A stretch of DNA of 64,000 bases from assembly GCA_000437395.1 (NCBI GenBank), contig FR898184.1, positions 1 through 64,000 on the forward strand. The letters are read 5' to 3'. Of this stretch, positions 52,588 through 61,298 are shown one piece after another. The notes below the pieces were generated by a model that was not told the DNA's origin, did no database searches, and saw only the letters and a program-made list of their open reading frames with translations. Source of the stretch: Clostridium sp. CAG:288. Lineage in GTDB: Bacteria; Bacillota_I; Bacilli_A; RFN20; CAG-288. Made by a program: the position numbers and the translations under genes. How positions within the stretch are numbered: the stretch's first letter is position 1; each line of letters starts with the position of its first letter.

Positions 52588-53889
52588 TCATTCTATTGTT
52601 TCAATGACTATTGGTTTTGTCCCGACTTCTTCATTTACAATTTCAAAAGCGTTATAAACCTCTTTTAAAACAGATTCATAATTTGGGCGTTCAGTATAAA
52701 TTGTTGCTAAAAGTTCATCTTTTTTTACTGCATCGCCAATCTTTTTATTTAATAAAATACCTGCAGACATATCGATTCTATCTTCTTTTTTCTCTCTGCC
52801 TGCACCTAATTTCATCGCTGATAAGCCAATTTCTAAGGCGTTAATTTTGCTTATATAACCTGCAATTGGACTTCTAACTTCAGCTTTATATCTAGCTATT
52901 GGAAATTTACTTAAATCTCTAATATAACTTCCATCGCCACCTTGTGCCTTAACAAACTTACACAAAACTTCAAATGCATCACCATTTTCTAAATGTTCTA
53001 AAAGCATTTGTCTAGCTCTTTCTTTGTCAGATGCAATTTTAGCTTGTACAAGCATTGTTGAACCTGAATCTAAACAAAGTTCTGTCAAATCTTTTGGTCC
53101 TTTTCCTAATAGCGTTAAAGCAGCTTCTTTAACTTCAAGATTGTTTCCAATAGCTTTACCTAAAGGTTCACTCATATCTGTAATTTCAGCTCTTGTATCT
53201 CTACCAAAGAAATTACCAATTTCTACCATAGTTTTAGCAAGAATACGAGCGTCTTCAAGATTTTTCATGAATGCTCCATTACCATATTTAACATCAAGTA
53301 AGATTGTATCACTTCCAGATGCTATCTTTTTGGACATAATTGAAGCAGCAATTAATGGAATAGAATCAACTGTTCCAGTTACATCTCTTAAAGCATATAA
53401 TTTTTTATCTGCAGGTACTAAATCACCTGTTTGGCCAATTATAGCCATACCAATATTCTTAACTTGCTCTAAAAATTCTTCGCTACTTAAAGATATATTA
53501 AAACCTGGTATAGATTCTAACTTATCTAAAGTACCACCTGTATGTCCTAAACCTCTTCCACTCATTTTGGCTAATTTGGCGCCACAACTTGCAACCATAG
53601 GTCCTAAAACAAGGCTTGTTTTATCACCGACACCACCAGTTGAATGTTTATCAACTTTAACACCAGGAATTGATGATAAGTCACATGTTTCTCCAGAGTT
53701 AATCATAGCTTCAGTTAGGTTAAAAATTTCATCTTTTTCCATGCCTTTATAAACTATAGTCATGAGTAAAGCGGATACTTGGTAATCAGGAATATCTCCT
53801 TTTACATAACCTTCAATAAAAAAGTTAATTTCTTCTTTAGTTAGATGTCCGCCATCTCTCTTTTTTAAGATGATATCAACCATTCGCAT
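52588..53889 (-). CDS. pdp: Pyrimidine-nucleoside phosphorylase
   Basis: 433 residues. KVDKHSTGGVGDKTSL is the glycine-rich phosphate/nucleoside motif and KMSGRGLGHTGGTLDKLESIPGF the family block. It splits uridine and thymidine (or deoxyuridine) with phosphate. AAAGGAG lies 12 bases before the first ATG. No deoC or cdd neighbours are seen; downstream is the ZIP transporter. Confidence 0.95.
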   Translation of the reverse strand: MRMVDIILKKRDGGHLTKEEINFFIEGYVKGDIPDYQVSALLMTIVYKGMEKDEIFNLTEAMINSGETCDLSSIPGVKVDKHSTGGVGDKTSLVLGPMVASCGAKLAKMSGRGLGHTGGTLDKLESIPGFNISLSSEEFLEQVKNIGMAIIGQTGDLVPADKKLYALRDVTGTVDSIPLIAASIMSKKIASGSDTILLDVKYGNGAFMKNLEDARILAKTMVEIGNFFGRDTRAEITDMSEPLGKAIGNNLEVKEAALTLLGKGPKDLTELCLDSGSTMLVQAKIASDKERARQMLLEHLENGDAFEVLCKFVKAQGGDGSYIRDLSKFPIARYKAEVRSPIAGYISKINALEIGLSAMKLGAGREKKEDRIDMSAGILLNKKIGDAVKKDELLATIYTERPNYESVLKEVYNAFEIVNEEVGTKPIVIETIE

Positions 53890-54046
53890 AAATAATTTAG
53901 CTCCTTTAAAATATACATTGATTATAACATATATAAATATTTAAAACATTAATAAAGACTATAACCATGATTTGATACTGTCCTAAAAAGCTTATTTAAT
54001 CGAGTATTTTGATATTGTTATATTTCAATTATTTACATTTGAGCAC

Positions 54047-54091
54047 TAAAAAAAGCAAGAATATACTACTCCTTGTAATATTTTTCTTGCT
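54047..54091 (-). terminator. Terminator of the 146-residue protein gene
   Basis: AAGCAAGAA..ATAT pairs with ATAT..TTGCTT (54054..54091), followed by seven T residues on the minus strand, 8 bases past the stop codon. Confidence 0.75.
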
Positions 54092-54098
54092 TATATTT

Positions 54099-54539
54099 TT
54101 AGTCGATACTTATAACAATCCATCTATTGTTGGACAAAGGTTCTTTATCGTAAATTCTAACAAAATATGTGTGAGATTTTCTTTTTCCAATAAAAACAAT
54201 CTTTGAGTCTTTATTCATATAATTATAGACTTGATTTCCGTTTTTAATGGTTAAAGCATTTTCAACTTTAAATAAATCTTTAGCAGCTCCATCAAAAGTA
54301 ACACCAGCTCCATTAAGATTTGTATCTGGATAAACTGTTCCATCTTTTTTCTTTAAAGTTAATACTGAATCTTTAGTTAATGTACCTGTCCAATACAATT
54401 CTTCACAATTATATACTTCTGATATTCTTTTTCTTAAAAGTCTAGTCTTATAAAATCTTTTAGATGTTGAAAAATAAATATCTGTTAAGTCTAACGATTC
54501 TACTTTTTTGGATTTTTTTGTTTTATTACTTTTTTTCAT
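54099..54539 (-). CDS. Hypothetical basic protein
   Basis: 146 residues, unrecognised. The first 15 residues are almost all Lys, Ser, Asn and Thr (MKKSNKTKKSKK), then FSTSKRFYKTRLLRKR, followed by a beta-rich part (WTGTLTKDSVLTLKKKDG, SKIVFIGKRKSHTYFVRIYD). No signal peptide or membrane segment; likely a small nucleic-acid- or cell-surface-associated protein. GGAGAGTGAG lies before the ATG. A cre-like site is about 60 bases upstream. Single gene with its own terminator. Confidence 0.65.
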   Translation of the reverse strand: MKKSNKTKKSKKVESLDLTDIYFSTSKRFYKTRLLRKRISEVYNCEELYWTGTLTKDSVLTLKKKDGTVYPDTNLNGAGVTFDGAAKDLFKVENALTIKNGNQVYNYMNKDSKIVFIGKRKSHTYFVRIYDKEPLSNNRWIVISID

Positions 54540-54597
54540 AATCAACTCACTCTCCTTACATAAATAAAATATATCACTTTATTTTACTAAAAATATA

Positions 54598-54611
54598 TGA
54601 AAGCGCTTATT
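54598..54611. promoter_or_regulatory. cre-like site
   Basis: TGAAAGCGCTTATT matches the CcpA consensus TGWAANCGNTNWCA at all fixed positions but the last two. It lies between the divergent hypothetical protein gene and rsmF. Confidence 0.35.
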
Positions 54612-54681
54612 GATAATTATATAATTTATATATAAATAAATTAATTTATTTTAACTATAATTTAAAATTAACAAAAATATA

Positions 54682-54709
54682 TTAACTTATAAAATATATA
54701 TTGTATAAT
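54682..54709 (+). promoter_or_regulatory. Promoter giving a leaderless rsmF transcript
   Basis: TTAACT (54682..54687) and TATAAT (54704..54709) with a 16-base spacer. The ATG begins 7 bases after the last base of the -10 box, where transcription is expected to start, and there is no ribosome binding site. Confidence 0.65.
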
Positions 54710-54715
54710 TTTTAT

Positions 54716-55972
54716 ATGGAATTAAAAGAAGCATACGAAACTATTTGTACTTATTTAAATGAAAGCGAAAAAAGAAAATTATTAGAATCAAACTTAACAG
54801 GAGCTTTCAAAGGTGGAGTTGTTAAACCTATATATAAAGATTTAGTTAAACAACATTTACCTTATATTGATTACCCATTTAAAGACGAAATGGATAATGT
54901 TTTTTGCTATAGGCAAAACGATGAAAAACCAGGATTAAATGTTCTTCATTTTGGTGGAGTTTATTATCTATTAGATCCATCAAGTGCCTTTGTTCCAAAT
55001 CAATTTTCAAAAAGCAATAAAACAAACTTAGTTTTAGACATGTGTGCAGCTCCTGGCGGTAAAACGATTACATATGCAATAAAACATCCTAATGATTTAA
55101 TAATTGCCAATGAAATTTCTCTCTCAAGAGCCAATGAATTAGCCAAAAACATTGAAAGAATGGGTTTAACCAATGTCATAGTAACATGCATGGATCCACA
55201 AGAAATTAACGATTCGTTCAACTCTATTTTTGATAGAATATTATTAGATGCTCCTTGTTCAGGAAGTGGCATGTTTTGCAAAGAGCCTAAAATGCTTGAA
55301 GACTGGACCTATGATAAAGTTATAAAGTGCTCACTAATACAAAAGCAGCTTCTAAAAAAGGCTATCAAACTTTGTGCTTTAAATGGAGAAATATTATATT
55401 CAACATGTTCATATTCAAATGAAGAAGATGACGAAGTTATAGAAGCTACTTTAGATGAATCTATCGAAATTGTTAATATTAATTCTTCTTTTGATACATA
55501 TAAGACCAAATATGGAAACATTCTTTTTCCTTATATTTTTAATGGCGAAGGACAATATGTATCAAAGTTAAGGAAAATAAAAGGCGATAAAATTGATATA
55601 AATTTATTAAAGTCGAACAATGTTGACAAAATAGAAAAACAATACGTTATTCACCCTTTATTAAAAAAACTACCTGCTGGATTAAAAATCATTAAAACTG
55701 GCATAAAAATATACGATAATAGAGAACATTCTAAAATAATTTATGACAATGATTACAAATTTCTTTGCCCTATAAAAAAGGTAGAGATCACTTATGAACA
55801 AGCATGTAGCTTTATTAAAGGATCAGAAGTATTTTTAAATACTAATTATTCTAAAAAAGAAGAAGTCGTAGTAACGTATAAGGATATTCCTTTAGGATAT
55901 GGTCGTATAGTTTCAAATAAAATTAAAAATCTTTTACCAAAAGGACTATATGCTCCTAATATAAGACTATAA
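54716..55972 (+). CDS. RsmF/RsmB-family rRNA (cytosine-5) methyltransferase
   Basis: 418 residues. The SAM-binding block VLDMCAAPGGKTITYA, ILLDAPCSGSGMF with the first catalytic Cys, and EILYSTCSYSNEEDD with the nucleophile Cys are all there, followed by a C-terminal RNA-binding part. The family puts m5C on 16S rRNA (RsmF/YebU-like) or other RNA; the exact site is not predictable here. The ATG is chosen because it follows a good promoter by 6 bases; a TTG five codons upstream lies within the -10 box. Confidence 0.88.
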   Translation: MELKEAYETICTYLNESEKRKLLESNLTGAFKGGVVKPIYKDLVKQHLPYIDYPFKDEMDNVFCYRQNDEKPGLNVLHFGGVYYLLDPSSAFVPNQFSKSNKTNLVLDMCAAPGGKTITYAIKHPNDLIIANEISLSRANELAKNIERMGLTNVIVTCMDPQEINDSFNSIFDRILLDAPCSGSGMFCKEPKMLEDWTYDKVIKCSLIQKQLLKKAIKLCALNGEILYSTCSYSNEEDDEVIEATLDESIEIVNINSSFDTYKTKYGNILFPYIFNGEGQYVSKLRKIKGDKIDINLLKSNNVDKIEKQYVIHPLLKKLPAGLKIIKTGIKIYDNREHSKIIYDNDYKFLCPIKKVEITYEQACSFIKGSEVFLNTNYSKKEEVVVTYKDIPLGYGRIVSNKIKNLLPKGLYAPNIRL

Positions 55973-55985
55973 AAGGAGGTTATTT

Positions 55986-57203
55986 ATGAGTTTGCTAAAT
56001 AATAAAGAGCACGATTCAATGCGTGGAGATATACTTTCAATATCTGCTAGAGCTAAAAAAGCTAAATTAGAGTTTAAAGATACAATCGATGGTTCTGTAG
56101 GAGCTTTTTATTCTGAAGATAAAAAATTAATTTTGTATTCAGGTGTCGATAAATATTTAAAAGATAACGCCTCAAAAGAACTAGCATATCCACCATGTAC
56201 TGGTGGTGATAAATATAAAGAATCTATTTTAAAGTATCTTTTGCAAGAAAAATACAAATATTTTAACGACAAATATTCAATTGGTTTTTCAAGCACTCTT
56301 GGAGGAACAGGAGCTTGCTACTTTGCATTTAAATTATTTTCTAATCCTCAAGATTCTATTCTAGTTCCTTTTCCTGGTTGGCCAAACTACGATTTATTAA
56401 TCTCTACAGCAGGATCAAAAGTAATTAAATATAACTTAATTGATGAACATGGTAAATTTGATTATTTAAATTTAGAAAATAAGATAAACGATTTAGCTAA
56501 AATCCAAAAAGATATTATATTAGTCATAAACGACCCGGCAGAAAATCCAACTGGTTATTCAATGAGCAAAGAAGATTTGAATAACCTTAAAACCGTTTTA
56601 GCCAAGACTAACGCTCACGTTATCGTATTATTTGATATAGCTTATATTAATTATGGACCAAATGATCCATTATACATTTTCGAATATGCTGATACACTTT
56701 CAGAAAATGTTACGTCTTTATTTGCCTTTTCATTGAGTAAAACATTATCAGTATATGGATTAAGAGGTGGAGCATTATTTGGCTTTATGAAAAAAGATGA
56801 ATGTGATAGTTTTACCAAAGAAGCTAATAAACTTGCTAGAGGCATTTATTCTTGCCCTACATCTGTTTCAATAGGTGTAGCAAATAACATATTCTCTAAT
56901 AAAGACAATACAGAAAAATTTAATAGTGAGCTCGAAAATAATTTGAGATTGTTAAGAAAAAGAGACTCTCTACTAATTAATGGATTAAAAGAAGTAGGGT
57001 TTAAAATTATTCAAACTACAAGTTCTTTCTATGTAACTTTTTATGCTAATAACGCTTATGAACTTGCTGAAAAGCTTGAAAGTAAACATGTTTTTCTAGT
57101 ACCGTTATCAAACAATTTGATTAGAATAGCTGTATCAGGATTAAACATAGAGGAAATTTCAAAACTCCCATCAATAATAAAGGAGACCTACAATGAGCAA
57201 TGA
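55986..57203 (+). CDS. Class I/II PLP-dependent aminotransferase
   Basis: 405 residues, fold-type I. SLSKTLSVYGLRGG carries the PLP lysine, NDPAENPTGYS the Asn that contacts PLP, and VLFDIAYINYG the Asp/Tyr. It most resembles aspartate/aromatic-type aminotransferases; the substrate is not certain. GGAGG lies 6 bases before the ATG. Its last 11 bases overlap the P-loop gene that follows, so the two are translationally coupled and probably act in one pathway. Confidence 0.88.
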   Translation: MSLLNNKEHDSMRGDILSISARAKKAKLEFKDTIDGSVGAFYSEDKKLILYSGVDKYLKDNASKELAYPPCTGGDKYKESILKYLLQEKYKYFNDKYSIGFSSTLGGTGACYFAFKLFSNPQDSILVPFPGWPNYDLLISTAGSKVIKYNLIDEHGKFDYLNLENKINDLAKIQKDIILVINDPAENPTGYSMSKEDLNNLKTVLAKTNAHVIVLFDIAYINYGPNDPLYIFEYADTLSENVTSLFAFSLSKTLSVYGLRGGALFGFMKKDECDSFTKEANKLARGIYSCPTSVSIGVANNIFSNKDNTEKFNSELENNLRLLRKRDSLLINGLKEVGFKIIQTTSSFYVTFYANNAYELAEKLESKHVFLVPLSNNLIRIAVSGLNIEEISKLPSIIKETYNEQ

Positions 57204-58854
57204 TAAAGTATATGTTTTTGATTTCACAGTTAAAAGACCAAGTACATCAACAGAACTTTTAACTTCAAAAACGTTTAAGGAAATAGTCGATAACTATATT
57301 TATGAACAAAAGAAAAAGCAAACTGATGTTTACGAATTTATAAAATTAAATTTTGGTAATAACCAAAGCGAAAAACTAACAAATTTGTGTCAATTACTTT
57401 TAAAAACTTCATATATAGAACTACAAAAAAGCTTTGAATATCTTTCAAATAAACAAGTCCTATTAAAAATAGCTGATGGTCTATACGATCAGTGGAGAAA
57501 AAATCAAAGATATGTCTTATTAGAAGATTCTTTAACAAATGATAGATATGAACTATTAGAAGCAATCGATAGATTCTCTAGACTTGTTATTAGCACTTAT
57601 AGAGATGTTTATGAAAATATTTTAGGAACTTCTCAAAGAATTTATCGTGAGCTTCCTAGTGGTGCAAATGCAGGCTTTTTAATTACTAAAACTACATTTG
57701 ATTTACCTGTTGAATTATCAGCTTTTAACAATTCTTTTTACATTAAATCAATGATGATAAAACCACCTTTCTTAGTACACACAAAAAGCAATACAAGAAA
57801 AGGAGTTTTCAAAGAAAAAAATAATCCTATCACAAAAATAGATTCAAATAACTATTTATCTATTGGAGTTAAAATTGGTGGCTCTCTTGGATTATGTTAC
57901 ATATCTAAAAAATATTTAGACTATGTAATTGGAATAGGTAACTTATTTGAATTAGCTACACCTGATGAAGCTAATAAAGAAAAACCAGAGTTCTACATGA
58001 TTTTTGGATATGAAGATGAACATATAAAAGAATGCTATTATTATAAATTAAACGACGGAACATATGTTGGCGTATGTCCTGACACACCTGAAATAGACTA
58101 TTTCGGATATGTCAAAAAAATGATACTTACTCTTCATAATTTAAATAGAATAAATAATAATGAGTTACCTATTCACGGCGCTGGTATAAAGATTAAAAAG
58201 ACAGATGGTACTTCTATTGTTTTTGCAATATTAGGTGACTCTGGGGCTGGAAAAAGCGAAACACTAGAAGCACTAAAATCATTAAATTACGATGAAATTG
58301 CTGATGTTGTCACTCTCTTTGATGATATGGGAACAATGGTTAACATTAATGGGAAACTATATATTAAAGGCACAGAAACAGGTGCTTTTGTAAGGCTCGA
58401 TGATTTAGATAAATCTTATTCGATTAAATCAATTGATAGAGCTATTTATTTTAATCCTGAATCTATTAATTCAAGACTAGTTATCCCTATGTCAACATAT
58501 TTAGAATCATCAACACTTTATCCAATTGATGCTTTCTTATTAGCTGATAACTATTCTGAAGGCGAAACACTTATCAAATACACTGATAAAGAAAAAGCTA
58601 TAGCTGATTTCATAGAAGGAAAAAGAATGACAATGCAAACAACTTCTGAAAAAGGCATTGTTTCAACTTTCTTTGCTAACCCTTTTGGCCCAGTTCAAGA
58701 AGAAGAAAAAACAAGAAAAATTATCGAATCATTCTTTGAAATACTTTATAAGACAAATGTTAAAGTATTAAGAATTAGAACTCGTCTAAGCTATGAAAGA
58801 AAAGAAGGGCCAGAAAAGGCTGCTAAAGAAATTTATAACGAATTAATTAAATAA
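57193..58854 (+). CDS. P-loop protein with HPr-kinase/PEPCK-like nucleotide site
   Basis: 553 residues. Around residues 330-375 the sequence IHGAGIKI, then ILGDSGAGKSETLEAL and LFDDMG, resembles the HPr kinase/phosphorylase P-loop region (typical form GDSGVGKSET after a THG strand) and more remotely the PEP carboxykinase family. The N-terminal 320 residues are unlike HPr kinase, with a long helical part (YEFIKLNF to RYVLLEDSL), and the C-terminal 180 residues are also unrecognised (RLVIPMSTYLESS, FFANPFGPVQEEE). It is coupled to the aminotransferase gene by an 11-base overlap. A kinase or carboxykinase acting on a metabolite next to the transaminase step is a reasonable guess only. Confidence 0.75.
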   Translation: MSNDKVYVFDFTVKRPSTSTELLTSKTFKEIVDNYIYEQKKKQTDVYEFIKLNFGNNQSEKLTNLCQLLLKTSYIELQKSFEYLSNKQVLLKIADGLYDQWRKNQRYVLLEDSLTNDRYELLEAIDRFSRLVISTYRDVYENILGTSQRIYRELPSGANAGFLITKTTFDLPVELSAFNNSFYIKSMMIKPPFLVHTKSNTRKGVFKEKNNPITKIDSNNYLSIGVKIGGSLGLCYISKKYLDYVIGIGNLFELATPDEANKEKPEFYMIFGYEDEHIKECYYYKLNDGTYVGVCPDTPEIDYFGYVKKMILTLHNLNRINNNELPIHGAGIKIKKTDGTSIVFAILGDSGAGKSETLEALKSLNYDEIADVVTLFDDMGTMVNINGKLYIKGTETGAFVRLDDLDKSYSIKSIDRAIYFNPESINSRLVIPMSTYLESSTLYPIDAFLLADNYSEGETLIKYTDKEKAIADFIEGKRMTMQTTSEKGIVSTFFANPFGPVQEEEKTRKIIESFFEILYKTNVKVLRIRTRLSYERKEGPEKAAKEIYNELIK

Positions 58855-59047
58855 ACTATTTTCCTACCAAAAAATATTATATTTAATACTAATTCTTGCT
58901 ATTTAAGTGTTTAAAAGTCGATATTTAAATTTTAATGTATATAAGTGTATTATAACTAAAATATTATTAAACTATGTTATTTTTCTACTTTAATATTGCT
59001 AAAACAAAGAAGTTTGCTATATTATTAAAAACATTAATATAATCCTC

Positions 59048-59076
59048 TTGCTAATTATAACTTTTTTTGATATTAT
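59048..59076 (+). promoter_or_regulatory. Promoter of rpmB
   Basis: TTGCTA (59048..59053) and TATTAT (59071..59076) with a 17-base spacer, about 25 bases before the ribosome binding site. The preceding 58855..59047 is AT-rich and I see nothing else in it. Confidence 0.7.
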
Positions 59077-59109
59077 TACTAAGCATGAATTTTATAAGGA
59101 GGTGCCAAT

Positions 59110-59316
59110 ATGTCTAGAGTTTGTCCTTTAACCGGCAAGAAACCAACTAGTGGTAACAACCGTTCCCACTCTTTAAGAGCTACAAGAAGAAGATGGGGAG
59201 TTAACTTACAAAAAGTAAAAATTGACGGAAAAACCTATCGTGTTTCCGCAAGAGCTATGCGTACATTACGTAAGGCTGACAAAGATGTTGCAGTTGCTGC
59301 AGAAGCCGCTGAATAA
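59110..59316 (+). CDS. rpmB: 50S ribosomal protein L28
   Basis: 68 residues. The L28 pattern is clear: RVCPLTGKKPTSGNNRSHS, TRRRWGVNLQKV and VSARAMRTLRK. AAGGAGGTG lies 7 bases before the ATG. It is divergent from the thiN-rpe-rsgA cluster, as in Bacillus relatives where rpmB lies beside this cluster. Confidence 0.97.
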   Translation: MSRVCPLTGKKPTSGNNRSHSLRATRRRWGVNLQKVKIDGKTYRVSARAMRTLRKADKDVAVAAEAAE

Positions 59317-59343
59317 TCTTTAATTATTTAACTAGTAAAAAAT

Positions 59344-59367
59344 AGGAGGCACTAAGCCTCCTTTTTC
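59344..59367. terminator. Bidirectional terminator between rpmB and the membrane-protein gene
   Basis: Perfect 7-bp stem AGGAGGC / GCCTCCT with a 5-base loop, T run on the plus strand and ATTTTTT on the minus strand. Two genes converge on it. Confidence 0.9.
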
Positions 59368-59369
59368 TT

Positions 59370-60026
59370 TTAACTTAATAAATCTAATATACCATTTATA
59401 GCTAGTAAAATCATATTTAGACCATGCGCAAATATAAACATCCACTCATAAATTGCTAAGATTGAATTCTTTGGTCTAACGTAAATTGTTTTACCATTTT
59501 CCTCTGATTTTTCTAAATACATCCACGACTTAAGTTTTGGAACAAATAAACTAACTAGCAAAGCTAATCCAACAACCCCCATAATAATGCCTAAGACAAA
59601 ATTAAACTTATATATAACTTCATTATCTAGCGTCGTAAAGAAAGCTAATATCGAACCTAAAGAAGTTAAGACAAATAATAACACATCGCATATAACATGC
59701 TTTTTGTAATCGACTAAATTGATTGAAAAAGCAGTTAAAATAAATATTGTTGAAACAGATAAGAATAAAGCTGTAGCTTTACCAACTACCGTTGGAAGAT
59801 TAAAGAAAGTTAGAATGTAGCTTTCAACTGTCGAAGCCATGAATACAGCAACTAGGCATAGAAATAAAACAGAAGAAGGTGCTTTTAATTCTGTTAATGC
59901 TTCAAAAGGAAAGAAACGTCGAAGAGAAAAACTCTCTTCCCTAACTTTTTTATTTGAAATAATTGCTAGAATCACAATTAAAACTAATAAAACTAAAGAA
60001 ATGATTGGAAAAATTACTTTTAACAT
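59370..60026 (-). CDS. Integral membrane protein of unknown function
   Basis: 218 residues with six hydrophobic segments (near residues 5-25, 50-70, 85-105, 112-135, 143-165, 195-215) and a basic loop (NKKVREESFSLRRFFPFEAL) after the first. No family recognised. Two bases after the thiamine pyrophosphokinase gene stop codon, so it is the last gene of the rlmN-to-thiN operon. Confidence 0.75.
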   Translation of the reverse strand: MLKVIFPIISLVLLVLIVILAIISNKKVREESFSLRRFFPFEALTELKAPSSVLFLCLVAVFMASTVESYILTFFNLPTVVGKATALFLSVSTIFILTAFSINLVDYKKHVICDVLLFVLTSLGSILAFFTTLDNEVIYKFNFVLGIIMGVVGLALLVSLFVPKLKSWMYLEKSEENGKTIYVRPKNSILAIYEWMFIFAHGLNMILLAINGILDLLS

Positions 60027-60027
60027 A

Positions 60028-60636
60028 CTATTTTTCTAAGGCAGCTAAAACTCCGCCTTCCTCCACTTTTAAAACTGCAATCCTTTCTAAAATTTGATTT
60101 GGCAACGCCCTGTTTTGACCAAAAGTAATCTTATACTTTTTTATTGGATTAACGACATGTTCCATAGTAATAACTGCTTCTGGAAAAGGAATAATACTAA
60201 TCTTTTCATAATCCTGTCTAGTGATAACGTGGCTGCCCACCCCATAATATGCAATCATATTATTACTATCTTGAAGATATATTTTTACTTTATCATTCTT
60301 TAGATAAACAAGCAAGTTATAAATGTGATCAAGCTTACCTCTAAGTGGAGCTAAAATCACTATTTCTTCAGCTCCCTTTTTAGCCAGGAAACTTGCTATT
60401 TTTTCATATCTACTTTGATTGTTTTCGTGTGAGTATCTCAATATATCTTCTTTATTCATAAAAGACAAGACGTAGTTTAGTGAAACTTTTTCAAAATCAG
60501 ATATAGCCATTTTTAGCTTAACACCATTTTTATGAGCAACAAGAATTCCCTCATCAACGCCAACAAAATCTACACCGACATACCTTTCTAAAAGTGTGAT
60601 ATCAGTATTTGGTGTTATAACAACATACTTTCTCAT
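60028..60636 (-). CDS. thiN: Thiamine pyrophosphokinase
   Basis: 202 residues. The family motifs are recognisable but divergent: VGVDEGILV in the N-terminal block, ISDFEK where GDFDS is usual, and APLRGKLDHIYNLL where GGRLDH is usual. It makes thiamine diphosphate from thiamine and ATP. The place directly after rpe matches thiN in Bacillus. Two bases after rpe. Confidence 0.8.
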   Translation of the reverse strand: MRKYVVITPNTDITLLERYVGVDFVGVDEGILVAHKNGVKLKMAISDFEKVSLNYVLSFMNKEDILRYSHENNQSRYEKIASFLAKKGAEEIVILAPLRGKLDHIYNLLVYLKNDKVKIYLQDSNNMIAYYGVGSHVITRQDYEKISIIPFPEAVITMEHVVNPIKKYKITFGQNRALPNQILERIAVLKVEEGGVLAALEK

Positions 60637-60638
60637 TT

Positions 60639-61298
60639 TTATTCACCAAGCATATCATTGCATACTTTTTTTATATCATCACTTTTAAATACAGAAGTAC
60701 CTGCAACTAAAATATCAACTCCTGCATCAATGCAATATTTAGCTGTTTCTACGTTAATACCACCATCAACTTCAATTAATGTATTTAAATTGTTTTCTAA
60801 AATATATTTACGAATTGTCTTTATTTTTTCAATAGCCATAGGCATAAATTTTTGACCGCCAAAACCTGGTTCAACTGACATAACTAAAACCAAATCTACT
60901 AATTCAATCAAATCGATTATAGCATTAACATCTGTTTTAGGTTTTATTGAAATACCAATCTTTATATTAGGAAATGTTTTTCTTAAATACGAAATTAGTT
61001 CTTTAGGATTATTACATGCTTCATAATGAAAAGTAATAATATCAGCCCCAGATTCTATAAACTTTTCTGCGTAAAACTTAGGATCAGAAACCATGAGATG
61101 AACATCGTAAATAAAACCATACTTTTTTATTTGCTTTAAAATAGCGGGGCCAAAAGAAATATTTGGAACAAAATGGCCGTCCATAACGTCATAATGTAAA
61201 TATTTAATATTAGCATCTTTCAGTTTATTTAGCTCGCTATCTAGGTTTGTAAAGTTAGCTGCTAATAAAGATGGTGCTATATACTTTTTTCTTTCCAT
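60639..61298 (-). CDS. rpe: Ribulose-phosphate 3-epimerase
   Basis: 219 residues, TIM barrel. IAPSLLAANF, LHYDVMDGHFVPNISFG (catalytic Asp and metal ligands), VMSVEPGFGGQKF and EVDGGINVETA are all present. It links ribulose-5-phosphate and xylulose-5-phosphate in the pentose-phosphate pathway. Overlaps rsgA by 22 bases. Confidence 0.96.
   Translation of the reverse strand: MERKKYIAPSLLAANFTNLDSELNKLKDANIKYLHYDVMDGHFVPNISFGPAILKQIKKYGFIYDVHLMVSDPKFYAEKFIESGADIITFHYEACNNPKELISYLRKTFPNIKIGISIKPKTDVNAIIDLIELVDLVLVMSVEPGFGGQKFMPMAIEKIKTIRKYILENNLNTLIEVDGGINVETAKYCIDAGVDILVAGTSVFKSDDIKKVCNDMLGE

Noticed and set aside
53024..53752. 242-codon plus-strand frame
   Set aside because: Shadow of the pyrimidine-nucleoside phosphorylase gene, whose family motifs are unmistakable on the minus strand.
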